DNA from: Christensenellaceae bacterium
Lineage (GTDB): Bacteria; Bacillota; Clostridia; Christensenellales; UBA1242
DNA length: 64,000 nt
Direction of reading: 5' to 3'
Assembly: GCA_031260975.1 (NCBI GenBank)
Contig: JAISKJ010000003.1
Coordinates: 723,109-787,108 of the forward strand
Shown here piece by piece: positions 1-8,845 of the stretch. The stretch's first letter is position 1, and each line of letters starts with the position of its first letter. The notes beneath the pieces were generated by a model that was not told where the DNA came from, searched no databases, and worked only from the letters and a program-made list of their open reading frames with translations. The position numbers and the translations under genes were made by a program.

Positions 1-2215
1 CGTTAAAGTCTTTGTTTTTAATAATCTCGTTGTCAAGATACTTAAACACCAACAACATTTGTGCGTTTGCGATTATTTCGTTACGGTTGGCAAGCAGACT
101 TCTGAAGTTAAACGTTACAAAGTTTTCTTTGGTTACAATCGACATCGGCCCATTCCATAGGTTGCTGTTACGCCCGCCGGTCGCAAACTTAGAAATATAT
201 GTTTCCACCGTCTGCAGATTGCGTCTGTGATAATCGTCCTTTTCTTCCTTTATTTTTTGCAAAATAACCTTATAAAGGTCATCAAATATCGGATAATCTT
301 CAGGTTTCAGACCTTTAAGCTTGGTGGTGCTGTCAATACCCTTTTCGCGGTATACCTCAATAATAAGGTTGTTCAGTTTTTCAAAAGCGTCTGGGGCAAT
401 ACCCGGCAGGATTGTTGCAAAAAATTGCTCCAAAAACTGAAGGTGGGTTGAATAGTCATCAGCGGTTCCACCCTCGTCAGAGTCAAGCGTTGTGATTATA
501 TGAAATGGATTAAGCCTGCCGCTGATTGACGAACCTACGTCCAAAACCTTCCCCTTAAGATTGTATGAAAGCGGCGTGTACTCATCTTCAGGGTCAAGAA
601 TAAATACCTTGGTGTTGTCACAGGCAAGGTTAGCAAGAAGCGTCTTTGTAGCATACGACTTTCCTGAACCCGATTTTCCTATTATCATCATGTTACTGTT
701 TACGCGTGCTGCGTTTCGCACAAAAAAGTCTACAAACACAGGGTATTCATTATATCCTATATAAATCCCCTTCTCGTCCTGAAGCGCACTTGAAATAAAC
801 GGGAACAGAGCCGCCAGCGTGCTTGTCGGCATATCCCTCAGATATTGAGTTACCGTGTCAAGGCGAGATATGCTGCGGCTAATGAAAGCATCCACCTGAC
901 GTCCGAACATTTCGGCATATTTATAGCCGTATTGTTTAAGCACCGCTCTTACTTCTTTACGTGCATTTTCCTCACACGTAATGTGCATATTAACTTCATA
1001 AAGCTGCTCACCGTCATTCTTAAGCTGAGCCAGAAGTTCCTTAAGCGTTCTTAAGTGAGTATTGTTTTCAAGCTGCTTACTGCTCTTTGCCATCATCCCG
1101 AGCTTGCCTTCAAGCTCAACAATAGCCTTGTCTATTCGCTTCTCGGCCAAATGCCTCTGAACGGGCGTAATGTTTACCACCACATTGGTTCGGTCCAAAA
1201 GAAAGAACCCTGCGCCCCATGCGTTTCCTACAGTCAGCGGATAGTCAGTTATAACAAAGCTTCGATAACCCTGTTTATTTATAATCGTTCGGGTGGTTTT
1301 GAACTTAATCTGATTGGGCGTTGCCCAATTTATGTGCTTGTCTAAAGTTATGGTTTCAAGGTCACGCTCATCAAAGTCTTTGCCGTAGTTGGAGCGCAAA
1401 AACACTATAAGGTCACGCCCTATAAGCTTGCGGGTAGCCATGGGCACAACGCTGTTGGCCATGGTACTCATCATTCCGTCAACGGTGTTGTCAAGCGATT
1501 CACGGTCTTTGTCATAGACTACCAAATAGAAATAGTCTTTATAAATTTTTTCTTCGCGGTTCATAAGCTCAATCGTGCTTACACGTGCCTCAAACACCCC
1601 GCTTCGCGCCTCAACCTCAGACTCGGTCATTTCGCCCTCATACTGCAGTTCCATAAGGCTGTCAAACTTGCGGTCCTCGTTTTGAACATAATTATCAAAA
1701 ATTATCGCCTTGTTAAGCTTTACTACACTTGCGTTTTGCCCGTTTCCAAGACGCTTTAAGGCGTTTGCAAAGGTTCTTATTAACATATCCTGTTTATAAG
1801 CGTTAAGAAGCCCAAACTCAATAGGACTTACTTCAATAACCTCGGCATAATAATCCTTAAAGTCAATAAACCTTTCTTTATGCAGCCCTTCAAACGGCAT
1901 CAGCTGCCTTATGCTGGGATTGCCGTGCTTGTCCACATCTTCCTGTGAATACTTCTTCTTAAATGCAATAAATCTTACCAACAGCCCCATTGCGCTATAA
2001 AGCCTTACACCCTCGTCAACGGGGAAGTACATGGTTATAAATATCGCCAGCCACGCAACAGCCAGATACCAGTTATACCCGCCAAGGCCTTGAGAGGCAA
2101 TAAACAGCACGGCGCCCGCCACACCGATTACGCCCACAATAATATCACTAAGGGTGACACCCTTAACGAACTCCATTTTTACCTTGGTTTTTCGTGGAAT
2201 ATATCTTATCGCCAT
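1..2215 (-). CDS. VirB4-family conjugation ATPase with N-terminal PrgI/VirB3-like segment (3' end outside window)
   Basis: This is the cytoplasmic ATPase that powers a type IV secretion/conjugation channel. The start at 2215 has a good ribosome site (AGAGGAG, about 6 nt before ATG). The first 90 residues hold two hydrophobic segments followed by a basic stretch, like the PrgI/VirB3 proteins that are usually separate small membrane subunits. A long VirB4 N-domain follows. The Walker A motif GKSGSGKS lies near residue 511 (about 660-683), followed by DPEDEY as in TraC/VirB4 proteins. The reading frame runs off the left edge, so the C-terminus (Walker B onward) is not seen. It is preceded by its own predicted promoter and by repeat element A, and belongs with the TrbL-like, VirD4-like and pilin-like genes to the right. 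The family is certain; whether the machine conjugates DNA or secretes protein is unknown. Confidence 0.9.
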   Translation of the reverse strand, partial: MAIRYIPRKTKVKMEFVKGVTLSDIIVGVIGVAGAVLFIASQGLGGYNWYLAVAWLAIFITMYFPVDEGVRLYSAMGLLVRFIAFKKKYSQEDVDKHGNPSIRQLMPFEGLHKERFIDFKDYYAEVIEVSPIEFGLLNAYKQDMLIRTFANALKRLGNGQNASVVKLNKAIIFDNYVQNEDRKFDSLMELQYEGEMTESEVEARSGVFEARVSTIELMNREEKIYKDYFYLVVYDKDRESLDNTVDGMMSTMANSVVPMATRKLIGRDLIVFLRSNYGKDFDERDLETITLDKHINWATPNQIKFKTTRTIINKQGYRSFVITDYPLTVGNAWGAGFFLLDRTNVVVNITPVQRHLAEKRIDKAIVELEGKLGMMAKSSKQLENNTHLRTLKELLAQLKNDGEQLYEVNMHITCEENARKEVRAVLKQYGYKYAEMFGRQVDAFISRSISRLDTVTQYLRDMPTSTLAALFPFISSALQDEKGIYIGYNEYPVFVDFFVRNAARVNSNMMIIGKSGSGKSYATKTLLANLACDNTKVFILDPEDEYTPLSYNLKGKVLDVGSSISGRLNPFHIITTLDSDEGGTADDYSTHLQFLEQFFATILPGIAPDAFEKLNNLIIEVYREKGIDSTTKLKGLKPEDYPIFDDLYKVILQKIKEEKDDYHRRNLQTVETYISKFATGGRNSNLWNGPMSIVTKENFVTFNFRSLLANRNEIIANAQMLLVFKYLDNEIIKNKDFN

Positions 2216-2332
2216 ATTATACTCCTCTTTCCTTCCTTTTCTTCTACTCTCAGGCATTGCCTAAGAATTTACACGAACACTCACATAGGCGCCAACAGCG
2301 CCGAGTCCTCGCCTTTTCCTTCTCTTCTCCAC

Positions 2333-2422
2333 TAAGGGCGTTATATAAATGTTTCTGAACGATCCTGCAGACACCACAGGTGTCGAAGCCTTAGTGAAGA
2401 GACATTATATACAATGCCCTTA
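2333..2422 (+). repeat. Structured intergenic element, copy A
   Basis: One of six related elements in this window. The outer arms TAAGGGC (2333-2339) and GCCCTTA (2416-2422) begin an imperfect stem of about 20 bp. The core carries CTGCAG, then the hairpin GACACC-aca-GGTGTC, then GAAGCCTTAGTGAA. It lies between a terminator and virB4. The predicted virB4 transcription start (about 2423, minus strand) falls at its edge, so it would form the 5' end of that mRNA. However, G-T pairs in the stem favour the plus strand as RNA sense. Confidence 0.75.
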
Positions 2423-2429
2423 CAAATTT

Positions 2430-2458
2430 ATTATACACCAAATGATATAAAAAAACAA
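2430..2458 (-). promoter_or_regulatory. Predicted promoter for virB4
   Basis: Read on the minus strand: TTGTTT (2453-2458), 17-nt spacer, TATAAT (2430-2435). It lies just downstream of the terminator at 2493-2518, so virB4 would have its own transcription unit with a leader of about 200 nt that includes element A. Confidence 0.6.
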
Positions 2459-2492
2459 ATAAAGAAACAATATAATTTGTTTTCCGCTCACC

Positions 2493-2518
2493 AAAAAACA
2501 ACCCGCAGGTTGTTTTTT
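2493..2518 (-). terminator. Rho-independent terminator after the TrbL-like gene
   Basis: Perfect 11-bp stem AAAAAACAACC / GGTTGTTTTTT with a 4-nt loop. It has T-runs on both strands. It lies 40 nt past the stop of the 2558-5698 gene. Confidence 0.85.
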
Positions 2519-2557
2519 GTTTAGCGTTTTAGCTATGATCTTCTTTAGCTTTTGTTA

Positions 2558-5500
2558 TCAGCCTCTGAAAGTGCCTCTATTATCAGGACCGCTGGTCGGG
2601 TTTCCGTCCTGATCTATTTTTCCGCTGGCAAACAAACTCATCACAGTTGTCTGGAACTCCTTAAAGTCTCTGGATATCTCAGACCACATCTTGTGCTCTT
2701 CCATCTTGTTCCTGTCTTTTCCTGAATAAGTCTTGGCTTTAGGAACATTGCTGTTTATCTTTTTTACAATCTCTTCAAGCCTTCTTGACTGACTATCCAT
2801 AAGAGTTTTAAGTCTCTGCATAAATTCATTAATAAACTGCTGCAGGTTACTGATGTCTACCTTAGTAGGCGTAGACGGTAGCGGAGCCATCATCCTGTTA
2901 ATCATCGAGTTTTGCTTAATATTGCTGCCTGTTCCTGACCCCACACTTCTTCCCGTTGCATTACTCAAAGCTGACATGCCTCTTGCTATGTTATCGCTTG
3001 CGGCATTATCCTCAGCAGCCCTCTGCTCATCAGACAAGCTTCTGCGTCTATCTCTTTCTGCCCTTCTGATTGCTTTTCTGTCTGCAGCACTCGGTATTGC
3101 TGGGCTAGAACCTCCATCGCCTCCGCTGCCGGTATCCCCGCCTCCCGTAGTAAACGAAGATGTATCTCCGCCTCCGCTGACGGTAGAAGTAGTAAACCCT
3201 GTGTCAGAGAAGGTGAATGATGTCGGTCCCTCAACCTCTATTTCAGCGCCTCCGCTGGTATTGCTCACCTGAGGTGTTGCAGTTGGTGTCGGTGCCGGTG
3301 CCGATGGGGGCGAATTTCTCACATTATCAGGTATTGAACCGCCTTTCTTATTTGCATTTTTCATATCCTTGTTCATGTGCTGGCCATACCACATCCTTGC
3401 GTTATGATCACGAGCATCCTTCCATTCCTTAGGCTCATCAAACTTAACAGCTTTACTCATTCCGTCAAGCTTAGCTCCCTGACCCATCATGTCCTTTGCA
3501 AGCGCGCTGTGATCTCCAAGCACCTCTGCAAGCACACCTTTGCCCTTCCACATATCCGCAATGTCAAGTCCGCTTTCATGCAGGTTGTCAAAAGCACGCT
3601 GCTTCTTTCCAAGATAGCTAGCAGGGTCGTCTTTCTCGCTGCCAATGTCGCGTTTTTTGCCATCAGCACCTATCCTTTGTCCACTGCCATCACTCGCTTC
3701 TACTCCTTTGCCTGCCATATAAGCTCTGCGGTCTCTGCCTCTTTCAAAAATATTTTTATCTGCATTGCTCAACGCCATCATTTCTTTGATTTGTTTGTCA
3801 CCCGATTCAGTGTTTACTATGTTCTGCATAGTGTATTCTCTTCTTTCTTCGTCACTCATACCCCTATAGCCTTGCGAGTAGTCATTATTTTGATCATAAT
3901 CACCTCTGTCTTGGGCTGACCGAATTGCTGCCTTAGTATAATGCTGCATAGCCTCAGATGGACCTACTATATTACCATCTGTATCCTGTTCTTCACTCAT
4001 AGCATCATCCAATCTCTTTTCTCTATTCATACCATAATCAATGGCTTCATTCTTTTTGCCCTTGGCCATCAAACTACCCGCAGCACCCCCACCCAGCTTC
4101 ATGCCGGTTTTCATCATCTTGTCGGGGTCAGCAAAGCCCTGCATAGTTTTGTTAATTCCGCCCACGGCATCTTTCATCATGTCATCCATACCAAGTATAG
4201 ACGCCAGAAGAGAGCCCGCACTTTCAATAACCTGAAGTCCGCAAATTGCAAACAGGAAATAGAAGAACATATTAACTACACCGTCTGTAACGCCCGAAGC
4301 CCCGCCGTTGGCAGCAAGCATACTTGAACCTACAGCGGCCGCTGCAACAGTGTCTGAATTATAACCCATCGAAGCGGCAACAGATGCCTCAGACCCGAGG
4401 GCCGACACGGCCATAACTTGGTCACCTTGCACCATCGTGGTGCCGTCATAGTCAATAACAAACTCAGTTGTGCCCACCGACACCGCCACAGGGGTTTGGT
4501 CTACAGAATAATTTACGCTGAGAGTGTTGGCAAAGTCAACATCTTCTAGGGCGTTCATCATAACAAAATACATATTGATTGCAAATATTGGGCCCAAAAT
4601 CATAATTACACGTCTTATAAAGTTCTGCTGCCACTGCTTAGCAGCGTTTCCGTTGTCAAGAGGAGCTATCGAGTGCATAGGAGCCGCCAAAAGCATTAAA
4701 AGGACGATTTCAAAAATACGCTTAATAAGCTGACTGCAAAGCTTAAACATTATGTATAGCATAAACAAACCGCTCAAAAAGCCCATTATATAGTTCATTC
4801 CCGTATAACTATAATAATATGAAACTATACCTATATCCCAAAAACTATACTGCGTACCGCGTGTTGGGTGTATAAGAAGATTGTCCCGCTCAAGATTAGG
4901 ACTTCCGGCCGAACCTGACAGTCCAAGAAGCTTCCACCTATTGCCGTTCATGTCGGTATTTTTTCTAAAAGCATCATCAATTTGTGTGGAAAGCTCAGCT
5001 TGAATCACATCTATATCGTTACTATTGACCTTAAAACCGCCGCCGTTGTTATTATAATAAGTATTATCACTTGCCCACGGGGCATTGTGAATTTCCCCGT
5101 TTATGTATTTGGCAAAATTCTCATTATTTTTGGCCTTATTTGCGTTGGAGGCTGTCAAATAAAGCACTTGCTCGGCAATTCCCGTGTCTTCGGCGTTAAA
5201 CATTCTCCACACAGCCTGACCCAAAACACAGGTCATGATAAGACCAAAATATGCCACCACCGGCACAATAACAAACATCGCAAGTGACTTTAGCGCCCGG
5301 GCTATTATCGGCCCCTTGGCGCTATTTTTAACATCCATAGTAAACTCTGAACGTATGATTGCAATAAATGTGAATATGAACAGTAATAAAACCGACAAAG
5401 CCAAAAGTGAAATAAATACATTTCTCACAGGCTCGCTAAACAAAAACTGACTTATAAGGTCATTAAACAGCGGCTCACCGTTGGTCGGGTCACCCGGATT

Positions 5501-5698
5501 TGCAAAGTTGGTGTCTATTCCCAGGAGTTTTTTGAATATAACTTCGGCAATCTTAATAAACTGAGCTATGGCCCAGATAATAAGATAAAACATACATGTT
5601 ATCACAGCCAGCAAGCTTTGGAAAATACAATCAAACAAACCTATAATCCAATTGACCAAACCGTCAAAAAGTCCACCTAACAATGATTTAGAAACCAT
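2558..5698 (-). CDS. TrbL/VirB6-like polytopic conjugation membrane protein with long soluble tail
   Basis: 1046 aa. The first half is rich in membrane segments (about residues 10-60, 95-120, 135-160, 300-345, 370-395 and 470-510). This pattern fits the VirB6/TrbL inner-membrane channel component of Gram-positive T4SS loci, including the Mbov_0396-type ICE proteins. A tryptophan-rich extracellular loop lies between the third and fourth segments. From about residue 520 the protein is soluble and charged; a Ser/Thr/Gly/Pro-rich low-complexity linker (about 800-880) leads to a basic, probably coiled-coil C-terminus. The ribosome site is GGGAGAT before 5698. It follows the lipoprotein gene after 174 nt and is followed by a strong terminator. 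The TrbL/VirB6 call rests on topology, size and neighbours, not on a sharp motif. The large tail is unusual and may bind the ATPases. Confidence 0.7.
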   Translation of the reverse strand: MVSKSLLGGLFDGLVNWIIGLFDCIFQSLLAVITCMFYLIIWAIAQFIKIAEVIFKKLLGIDTNFANPGDPTNGEPLFNDLISQFLFSEPVRNVFISLLALSVLLLFIFTFIAIIRSEFTMDVKNSAKGPIIARALKSLAMFVIVPVVAYFGLIMTCVLGQAVWRMFNAEDTGIAEQVLYLTASNANKAKNNENFAKYINGEIHNAPWASDNTYYNNNGGGFKVNSNDIDVIQAELSTQIDDAFRKNTDMNGNRWKLLGLSGSAGSPNLERDNLLIHPTRGTQYSFWDIGIVSYYYSYTGMNYIMGFLSGLFMLYIMFKLCSQLIKRIFEIVLLMLLAAPMHSIAPLDNGNAAKQWQQNFIRRVIMILGPIFAINMYFVMMNALEDVDFANTLSVNYSVDQTPVAVSVGTTEFVIDYDGTTMVQGDQVMAVSALGSEASVAASMGYNSDTVAAAAVGSSMLAANGGASGVTDGVVNMFFYFLFAICGLQVIESAGSLLASILGMDDMMKDAVGGINKTMQGFADPDKMMKTGMKLGGGAAGSLMAKGKKNEAIDYGMNREKRLDDAMSEEQDTDGNIVGPSEAMQHYTKAAIRSAQDRGDYDQNNDYSQGYRGMSDEERREYTMQNIVNTESGDKQIKEMMALSNADKNIFERGRDRRAYMAGKGVEASDGSGQRIGADGKKRDIGSEKDDPASYLGKKQRAFDNLHESGLDIADMWKGKGVLAEVLGDHSALAKDMMGQGAKLDGMSKAVKFDEPKEWKDARDHNARMWYGQHMNKDMKNANKKGGSIPDNVRNSPPSAPAPTPTATPQVSNTSGGAEIEVEGPTSFTFSDTGFTTSTVSGGGDTSSFTTGGGDTGSGGDGGSSPAIPSAADRKAIRRAERDRRRSLSDEQRAAEDNAASDNIARGMSALSNATGRSVGSGTGSNIKQNSMINRMMAPLPSTPTKVDISNLQQFINEFMQRLKTLMDSQSRRLEEIVKKINSNVPKAKTYSGKDRNKMEEHKMWSEISRDFKEFQTTVMSLFASGKIDQDGNPTSGPDNRGTFRG

Positions 5699-5821
5699 AT
5701 TCTATCTCCCTCTACTTTTTAGTTTGTCCAACACGAAATTTTTATTCCTTGTTTTTGCTGACTACCAAATGTTTCGCAATCTTAAATGTTAGTCTTCCTT
5801 CAATTCAACATTATAACAAAA

Positions 5822-5885
5822 AAACCTCTTTTTGTAAACAAATTAGTTTACATTTCTATATTTTTTTCAAAATTAAACGAGGTTT
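5822..5885 (-). terminator. Nested inverted repeat, possible terminator of the lipoprotein gene
   Basis: The outer stem AAACCTC/GAGGTTT (5822-5828 and 5879-5885) encloses a perfect 7-bp hairpin TGTAAAC/GTTTACA (5833-5852). Read on the minus strand the outer stem is followed by a run of T. It overlaps the stop codon of the 5873-8440 gene. The large loop makes it an atypical terminator. Confidence 0.4.
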
Positions 5886-8440
5886 CCGCATATTTGAGTT
5901 ATCATAATCTGCAAGCCATACATAAAATCATAGGGCCGCCCGTTAAGCTCTGCCGAAAAAGCAATTTCAAAGTATGAAAATCCGGTATAGTTTGACACAT
6001 ATCCGGGACGCGTGCCCGTGCTGTATTTACTTTCTTCAAAAAAATCATCAAATACTTCGGTTCCTATGCTTTGTCTGCCAAAACCGATATTTTCGGTATA
6101 AAGGTCATAACCTCCTTCACCGTTCATTCCGGGGCCGGCGAATTGGTCCAGCGTTACAGTAAAGTTATTGTTGTCCAAAAGCTGTCCGTCAGGGCTCAAA
6201 AACTGAAGCGTGGTTATGTCAAACTCAACATCCCATATGTCGCCCGGGCTAATCCCCCACTCATCAATGGTCACAAACATATTTACAACAGGCGCCAAAC
6301 ATTCATAAACCGTCATGGTGCCGGCCAAGGGGTCCCATTGGTGATATCTGAATATAGTATTGATTTTTAGTTTATCCAGATTGGGATATACACTGACATC
6401 TCCGGTTATCATATACTCATCATTGTGCTGAGCGGGCTCAAGATAGCTGTATTGCGGCTGCGGATAAGTAAGCGGCTTTGTTGTTGGCATAATTCCGAGG
6501 CCAACATAAGACAAATCAAAAGCAGTGTTGGGCATAATAATAATTGACTGCATTCTACCGGTTATATACGGGTCAGGAGTAATATCAAACTCGCCAAAAC
6601 CCCAATCGCCTTCTTCATCCGTTTCAAGGTCAATTTCCTCTTCTCCTCCAAACATCTCAGGACCGTTGATATAATAAGTACCCACATCAAGATACTCCAA
6701 AATTCCGCGTGACATAAATCTTTCCTGCTGTTTAATCTGGTGCATTACGGCATAAACCGTAGTACGATAGTTTTTAAACTCGGGCATACTCTTGTCATAT
6801 TTACCGTTATAAGCCAAGGGCGTGTCCCCCAAACCTGGGTAATAATCCGTTGACACAGCTGCAAACTTAATCTTGCTGAACACATCATTATAACCGCCGT
6901 CCTCAAGACCTGCTCTTAGGTCAATAGGGCTATATCCCTCTATCAATTCTCTATACTTAACGATTGTATTTCCGTTAAAAACCGCTTCGTTGGTGTTGTA
7001 GGTTACAGTTCCTGCATCAGTTGTACCGTTTGGCAAAATCTTAGCGTCATCCGCCGCTATAAGACTGTCGCCTATCACTTCACTCATAATATATTCAGCC
7101 AGAGCATCAGCCTCACCAACTGACAATCCCCAATGGTCAAGATAAATCGACGCAAAATTTAGGAACCTGTCCATTGCAACTGTCGCCAAGGGATTTAAAA
7201 CCATCTGACTGCTTATAGGGTTCCAGATCATTCCGCCATAAGTTATGATTGTATTATAATCCTGCAACGGATTAAAGGTAAGCTCCTGATATTCATTCCA
7301 CCACCAAAATGGCATCTCTCTGAGTCTCACCACAATCTCACCGCTAGGAATAGGCTGATCGCCAAATACCATAATTCTGAGTATTTCTACCTTAAGTTTT
7401 TCTTTATAGGTCATAATAAGCGCCTGTAAAAACAGTTCGTCTTCAGCTCCAACAACACTGCCGGCACTTGACATGAGGCTTGAAAGCGCAGATAAATCAT
7501 TCCATAGCCAGCCGGTGCCGTTGTCAGTCCTTATGGCATCAGAATGGGTGTCAATTGCAAAACCCGTGTATCCCACTATGACATAATCAACATAAGTGTG
7601 TAAAATTCCGTGATATTCTATCCTATAAGCCCCGGGCGGCGGAGAAGTTATCGTAGCGGTATCCGTGCCCAGCAATGACTCTGAAATTAAACTCGAAAAG
7701 TCGTCGCCCGTATTCAGGTTTACTATATAGTCAATATCATAACCGCCCTTATATTCAAATTCTATAGTTCCGGCAGTGGTTATGGTGATAGTAGTATCCT
7801 GATAATCATCTATTGACCTGCGGCTTTGCATTATATAATAATCTACACCCGCTTCTTGCATATGTACAATTGTTGTAGGGTTAATTGCCAGCATTTCACT
7901 ATCATATTGCTGAATTTCAGACTGCGTTGCAGCCATCCCTCCCAGCGTAAAGCCCAACCCTGCATAGTTCATTGAAACAAACGGATTAGTGTTGGTATAC
8001 CTCCAGCCCAAAATCTCCAAATTGTCAATTGCGCCCTGACTGAGCTCTTTTACGCTTGGGCCATACTCCGCAACCAGACCCTTCAAAATCTCCTCGGCAA
8101 GTGCGTCTATATCCTCGGTCAGTTTTTCTTTTATATACGCCATATCCTCAACAGTGCGGGCATCTTTTTTGAGTATCATACGTATGCCGTCCATATATTC
8201 ATCCATATCCTGATAATTGCTACCAAAACCCCTGCTGTCGTTGGGGTCAGGATCAATTTCAACAACTGCCGGCGGCCGTGGGCCGCTTGGAGGTGTAGGG
8301 TCGTCGTTATTATTATTGTTGCCGATACTGTTGGTGCCGCCGCCGCTTTCACAGCCGGCAAAAATAAACATCACACCAATCAATATGCAAATCACAAACT
8401 TATTCAGCATTTTTGCTAAGCGTTGCTTGTTTCCTTTCAT
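5873..8440 (-). CDS. Large predicted lipoprotein of unknown function in the T4SS block
   Basis: 855 aa. The N-terminus is a lipoprotein signal peptide: basic start, hydrophobic segment and lipobox FAGC, giving a lipid-anchored Cys30. A Gly/Asn/Pro-rich flexible linker (about residues 31-60) follows. The rest has no family I recognise. It is acidic and rich in aromatic residues, with many short beta-prone stretches, and has no further membrane segment, so it should sit outside the membrane. The ribosome site is GAGGGGAAAT before ATG 8440. It lies directly upstream of the TrbL-like gene on the same strand, so a role as the extracellular part of the secretion machine (surface assembly, mating-pair contact) is a reasonable inference from context only. 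Confidence 0.65.
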   Translation of the reverse strand: MKGNKQRLAKMLNKFVICILIGVMFIFAGCESGGGTNSIGNNNNNDDPTPPSGPRPPAVVEIDPDPNDSRGFGSNYQDMDEYMDGIRMILKKDARTVEDMAYIKEKLTEDIDALAEEILKGLVAEYGPSVKELSQGAIDNLEILGWRYTNTNPFVSMNYAGLGFTLGGMAATQSEIQQYDSEMLAINPTTIVHMQEAGVDYYIMQSRRSIDDYQDTTITITTAGTIEFEYKGGYDIDYIVNLNTGDDFSSLISESLLGTDTATITSPPPGAYRIEYHGILHTYVDYVIVGYTGFAIDTHSDAIRTDNGTGWLWNDLSALSSLMSSAGSVVGAEDELFLQALIMTYKEKLKVEILRIMVFGDQPIPSGEIVVRLREMPFWWWNEYQELTFNPLQDYNTIITYGGMIWNPISSQMVLNPLATVAMDRFLNFASIYLDHWGLSVGEADALAEYIMSEVIGDSLIAADDAKILPNGTTDAGTVTYNTNEAVFNGNTIVKYRELIEGYSPIDLRAGLEDGGYNDVFSKIKFAAVSTDYYPGLGDTPLAYNGKYDKSMPEFKNYRTTVYAVMHQIKQQERFMSRGILEYLDVGTYYINGPEMFGGEEEIDLETDEEGDWGFGEFDITPDPYITGRMQSIIIMPNTAFDLSYVGLGIMPTTKPLTYPQPQYSYLEPAQHNDEYMITGDVSVYPNLDKLKINTIFRYHQWDPLAGTMTVYECLAPVVNMFVTIDEWGISPGDIWDVEFDITTLQFLSPDGQLLDNNNFTVTLDQFAGPGMNGEGGYDLYTENIGFGRQSIGTEVFDDFFEESKYSTGTRPGYVSNYTGFSYFEIAFSAELNGRPYDFMYGLQIMITQICGNLV

Positions 8441-8499
8441 ATTTCCCCTCTCTCAAAATTTCCGCCGCTTTTATCTTTCTTGCGGTAGTGTGTGCGCAT

Positions 8500-8725
8500 T
8501 TGACAGTGTGTATGTGTATCATTGAACATTTCTGTAAATTCACATAAGTTTTAATCCCCAGGCCGCTTGCAAATAGTCAAATTCCGTCCTTCTAATCTTT
8601 ACAGGTAGTGCATATGTCATTAAACGCTCCTACAGATATAAACTTTTTGTAATAAAGTACTTATTTAATACCTCTGCCGCCTGCAAATGGTCAAAGCCTC
8701 AGTGAGGTGATATATATACACCACC
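8500..8725 (+). repeat. Structured intergenic element, degenerate copy F (with a second partial copy)
   Basis: The 405-nt gap between the lipoprotein gene and the acyl-CoA synthetase holds two decayed relatives of the element family. 8604-8725 keeps both outer arms (GGTAGTGCATATGTCATT and GGTGATATATATACACC) and parts of the core (CGCTCCTACAG and AAAGCCTCAGTGA), but the central hairpin is replaced by about 45 nt of AT-rich sequence. 8500-8580 repeats part of the same pattern (CATTGAACATTTCTGT and GCTTGCAAATAGTC). Confidence 0.5.
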
Positions 8726-8788
8726 TTTTTCTATAATTATATCTAAAACCGCATTAAAAAGCAAGTTATTACAAAGAATAAAATTCAG

Positions 8789-8817
8789 TTGCTTAAAAAT
8801 ATTTGTTAAGTTATAAT
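8789..8817 (+). promoter_or_regulatory. Promoter of the acyl-CoA synthetase gene
   Basis: TTGCTT (8789-8794), 17-nt spacer, TATAAT (8812-8817). The predicted transcription start at about 8824 rules out the in-frame GTG at 8825 as the start codon. It supports ATG 8846, which has AAGGAGA upstream. Confidence 0.75.
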
Positions 8818-8845
8818 ATTTTTCGTGAAGGAGAATGAAAATTTT

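Noticed and set aside
2333-2422. Reading element A as a virB4-specific riboswitch
   Set aside because: The predicted start does fall at its edge, but other copies lie in 3' regions or between unrelated operons, and pairing favours the opposite strand. A general element family fits better.
2853-3272. 139-aa plus-strand frame with Pro/Ser/Val-rich product
   Set aside because: It is the antisense shadow of the low-complexity tail of the TrbL-like protein and has no ribosome site. The minus-strand frame is strongly supported.
8825-8845. GTG start for the acyl-CoA synthetase
   Set aside because: It lies at the predicted transcription start and has no ribosome site; ATG 8846 has AAGGAGA upstream.
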